NCBI RefSeq assembly: GCF_000766865.1 | Contig: NZ_JNFA01000011.1 | Coordinates: forward strand, 248,001 to 312,000 | Source of the DNA: Listeria booriae | GTDB taxonomy: Bacteria > Bacillota > Bacilli > Lactobacillales > Listeriaceae | Direction: 5' to 3' | DNA: 64,000 nt | Shown here: positions 62,663 to 64,000 of the stretch, in pieces | How the letters are laid out: each line of letters starts with the position of its first letter | Position numbering within the stretch: position 1 is the first letter of the stretch | The notes under the pieces: model-generated | The model's database searches: none | Told to the model about the DNA's origin: nothing | The model's input: only the letters and a program-made list of their open reading frames with translations | Position numbers and translations under genes: made by a program

Positions 62663-63109
62663 TTGGGAAGATTTCTTTCTAGTTTGTTATTGGTTTGCTT
62701 GATTGGTGTCTTTTTGTTGGGATTTATTTTTAATCCTGGGCTGTTTATGCTTGGGTTTGTTGGGATTATCCTTGAGGTTTTGTTGGCATTGCTTCTTTGT
62801 GCGTTGTTTTTTTATTTCATGGAATTGATTGAACGGAATAAAGTGAAGTGGGTTTACACGCTAAATGGGGTTTTACTTTTCATTACATTTTTGCTTGGTG
62901 GGGTTATTTGGGGAGATATTGAGATTACTTCAGATTCGATTATACAATATTTTCTTTTCATTGTGTTGTTACTTGTCACTTTAGGGCTATTATATGTATA
63001 TGATCGGTTTTTACAGCATATTTTGTTGTTTGTTTTGATACAGGTGTTGTTGATTTGTGATTTTTTGATTTATCTTTATTTAGGGTTTGGATGGATTTTT
63101 GGTTCGTGA
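62663..63109 (+). CDS. Small multispanning membrane protein of unknown function
   Basis: The 148-residue protein has about five hydrophobic segments and only few charged residues (one cluster ELIERNKVKW). I chose TTG 62663 because a perfect GGAGGAG lies 8 bases upstream; an ATG at 62606 in the same frame has no site. Codons are extremely T-rich. I do not recognise a family. A strong terminator follows. Confidence 0.55.
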   Translation: MGRFLSSLLLVCLIGVFLLGFIFNPGLFMLGFVGIILEVLLALLLCALFFYFMELIERNKVKWVYTLNGVLLFITFLLGGVIWGDIEITSDSIIQYFLFIVLLLVTLGLLYVYDRFLQHILLFVLIQVLLICDFLIYLYLGFGWIFGS

Positions 63110-63115
63110 TATGTT

Positions 63116-63150
63116 AAAAAGCAGTGATTTGGGGGGAATCACTGCTTTTT
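63116..63150. terminator. Strong bidirectional terminator
   Basis: AAAAAGCAGTGATT (63116-63129) and AATCACTGCTTTTT (63137-63150) form a perfect 14-bp stem with T runs on both strands, serving the converging membrane-protein and epimerase genes. Confidence 0.9.
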
Positions 63151-63156
63151 CATGTC

Positions 63157-64000
63157 TTATTTTGTGATGGTTAGGTGGTTTTTTAGTTCGAGTAGGCCTT
63201 CGTGTAAGGATACGTTGCTTTTCCAGTTTAATAGTTCTGATGCGCGGGTTGCGTCTAGTACGGAGCGTTTGACGTCGCCGGCGCGTGGGGCTTCGATGAA
63301 AATGGCGACGTCTTTTTCGAAAACGGTGAGGATTTCTTTGTAGATGTCCAAAATCGCGACTTCTTCGCCAGTTCCTACGTTGATGACAGTGTTTGTTGGG
63401 CTTTCTGTGGCCAGTTGGTTGATTCGCACGACGTCGCCAACGTAGACGTAATCGCGGGTACAGCCGTTTGGCATGTCGGGATAGGTCATCAGGATGGATG
63501 GTTTGTCTGCTAAGATGTTGTTTAGGAAAATGGGGATGACGCCACATTCGCCGTCGGGAACTTGTCTTGGTCCGTAAATGTTGGCGTAACGGACTACGGT
63601 ATATTGGTAACCGTATTGGGCGGCGTACATTTCGACATATTTTTCACCTGTGAATTTTGTTAGGGCGTATGGGGAAATCAATTGGGGGGTGTCAGTTTCT
63701 TTGGATTTCTCGCTGCCTTCGATTTTCTTGCTCAGCGCGCCACCGGAGGAAACGTAGATGAAATTCTCAATTGGATAGGCTTTTATACAATCTAAAATGG
63801 ACATTAGGCCCACGAGGTTCACGTCTAAATCGTAACTTGGGTTTTCGACGGAATCTGCGACGGATTTTTGGGCGGCGTGGTGGTTGATAATGTTGGGGCG
63901 GTATTTTTGAAATAAGGCTAGCATGGTTTTGTGGTCGCGAATGTCTGCTTCTATGAAGGTAAATCTGGCATGATCGCGGATTTGCGCTAGATTTTCTAGG
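63157..64000 (-). CDS. NAD-dependent UDP-sugar 4-epimerase (N-terminus outside window)
   Basis: The frame is open from the right edge of the window, so about the first 40 residues of the NAD loop are missing. Visible are NIINHHAAQKSVADSVENP, the active-site SSGGALS, the Y-x3-K in YALTKFTGEKY, and VRYANIYGPRQ. It is a GalE-like epimerase that could supply UDP-galactose or UDP-GalNAc. A start at an internal Met (63924) is wrong because coding continues upstream. Confidence 0.88.
   Translation of the reverse strand, partial: LENLAQIRDHARFTFIEADIRDHKTMLALFQKYRPNIINHHAAQKSVADSVENPSYDLDVNLVGLMSILDCIKAYPIENFIYVSSGGALSKKIEGSEKSKETDTPQLISPYALTKFTGEKYVEMYAAQYGYQYTVVRYANIYGPRQVPDGECGVIPIFLNNILADKPSILMTYPDMPNGCTRDYVYVGDVVRINQLATESPTNTVINVGTGEEVAILDIYKEILTVFEKDVAIFIEAPRAGDVKRSVLDATRASELLNWKSNVSLHEGLLELKNHLTITK

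Overview
The window looks like a chromosomal piece of a low-GC Gram-positive bacterium, most probably a Listeria species outside the L. monocytogenes group or a close relative in Listeriaceae. The evidence is the gdpP-rplI-dnaB block, an esxA-esaA type VII secretion start, a GadB-type glutamate decarboxylase, an LPXTG surface protein, class III ribonucleotide reductase and a Crp/PrfA-like regulator. The genus is inferred; no 16S or species marker is present.

Layout. 1-2.5 kb: start of a type VII secretion locus (esaA, esxA) and a small operon (DUF975 membrane protein, DUF1801, MmcQ/YjbR). 2.5-6.2 kb: an LplABC-type oligosaccharide ABC importer with no ATPase gene. 6.4-14.7 kb: a divergent operon (Zn alcohol dehydrogenase, MFS permease, RpiB-like isomerase, DhaK, DhaL, SDR dehydrogenase, transketolase) followed by a DeoR regulator. 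It reads as a four-carbon polyol/ketose pathway: oxidise, phosphorylate, isomerise to erythrose-4-P, then transketolase. 15-16 kb: a universal stress protein and a VTT-family membrane protein. 16.2-24.2 kb: an alpha-mannoside locus (GH38, GH125, YesL-like protein, YesM/YesN-like two-component system) with a cre site on its promoter. 24.3-25.7 kb: a GNAT acetyltransferase and a DUF2335 pair. 25.9-29.7 kb: dnaB, rplI, gdpP. 30 kb: tRNA-Asp.

30.4-35.1 kb: glutamate decarboxylase, a membrane transporter, a YitT protein and a PepT-like peptidase. 35-39 kb: an LPXTG metallophosphatase, a candidate 29-residue protein missing from routine gene calls, and an N5-(carboxyethyl)ornithine synthase-like enzyme. 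39.4-42.1 kb: nrdD-nrdG behind two NrdR boxes. 42.4-55.6 kb: a tightly packed Wzx/Wzy polysaccharide operon. It carries dehydratase, aminotransferase, acetyltransferase and phosphoglycosyltransferase homologues of the bacillosamine (PglF/E/D/C) pathway, plus a UDP-sugar dehydrogenase and a uronate epimerase. 55.7-62.2 kb: a 1,888-residue secreted repeat protein behind a perfect 16-bp palindrome and a Crp/PrfA-like regulator. 62.6-64 kb: a small membrane protein and a truncated sugar epimerase.

Most likely novelty: (i) the roughly 25 kb of carbohydrate genes lying between dnaB and esxA, where L. monocytogenes has only purA; (ii) the tetrose-type operon, whose RpiB homologue lacks the ring-opening histidine and whose promoter carries tandem 10-bp operators; (iii) the bacillosamine-type polysaccharide operon next to a giant regulated surface protein; and (iv) two long intergenic hairpins that share a core.
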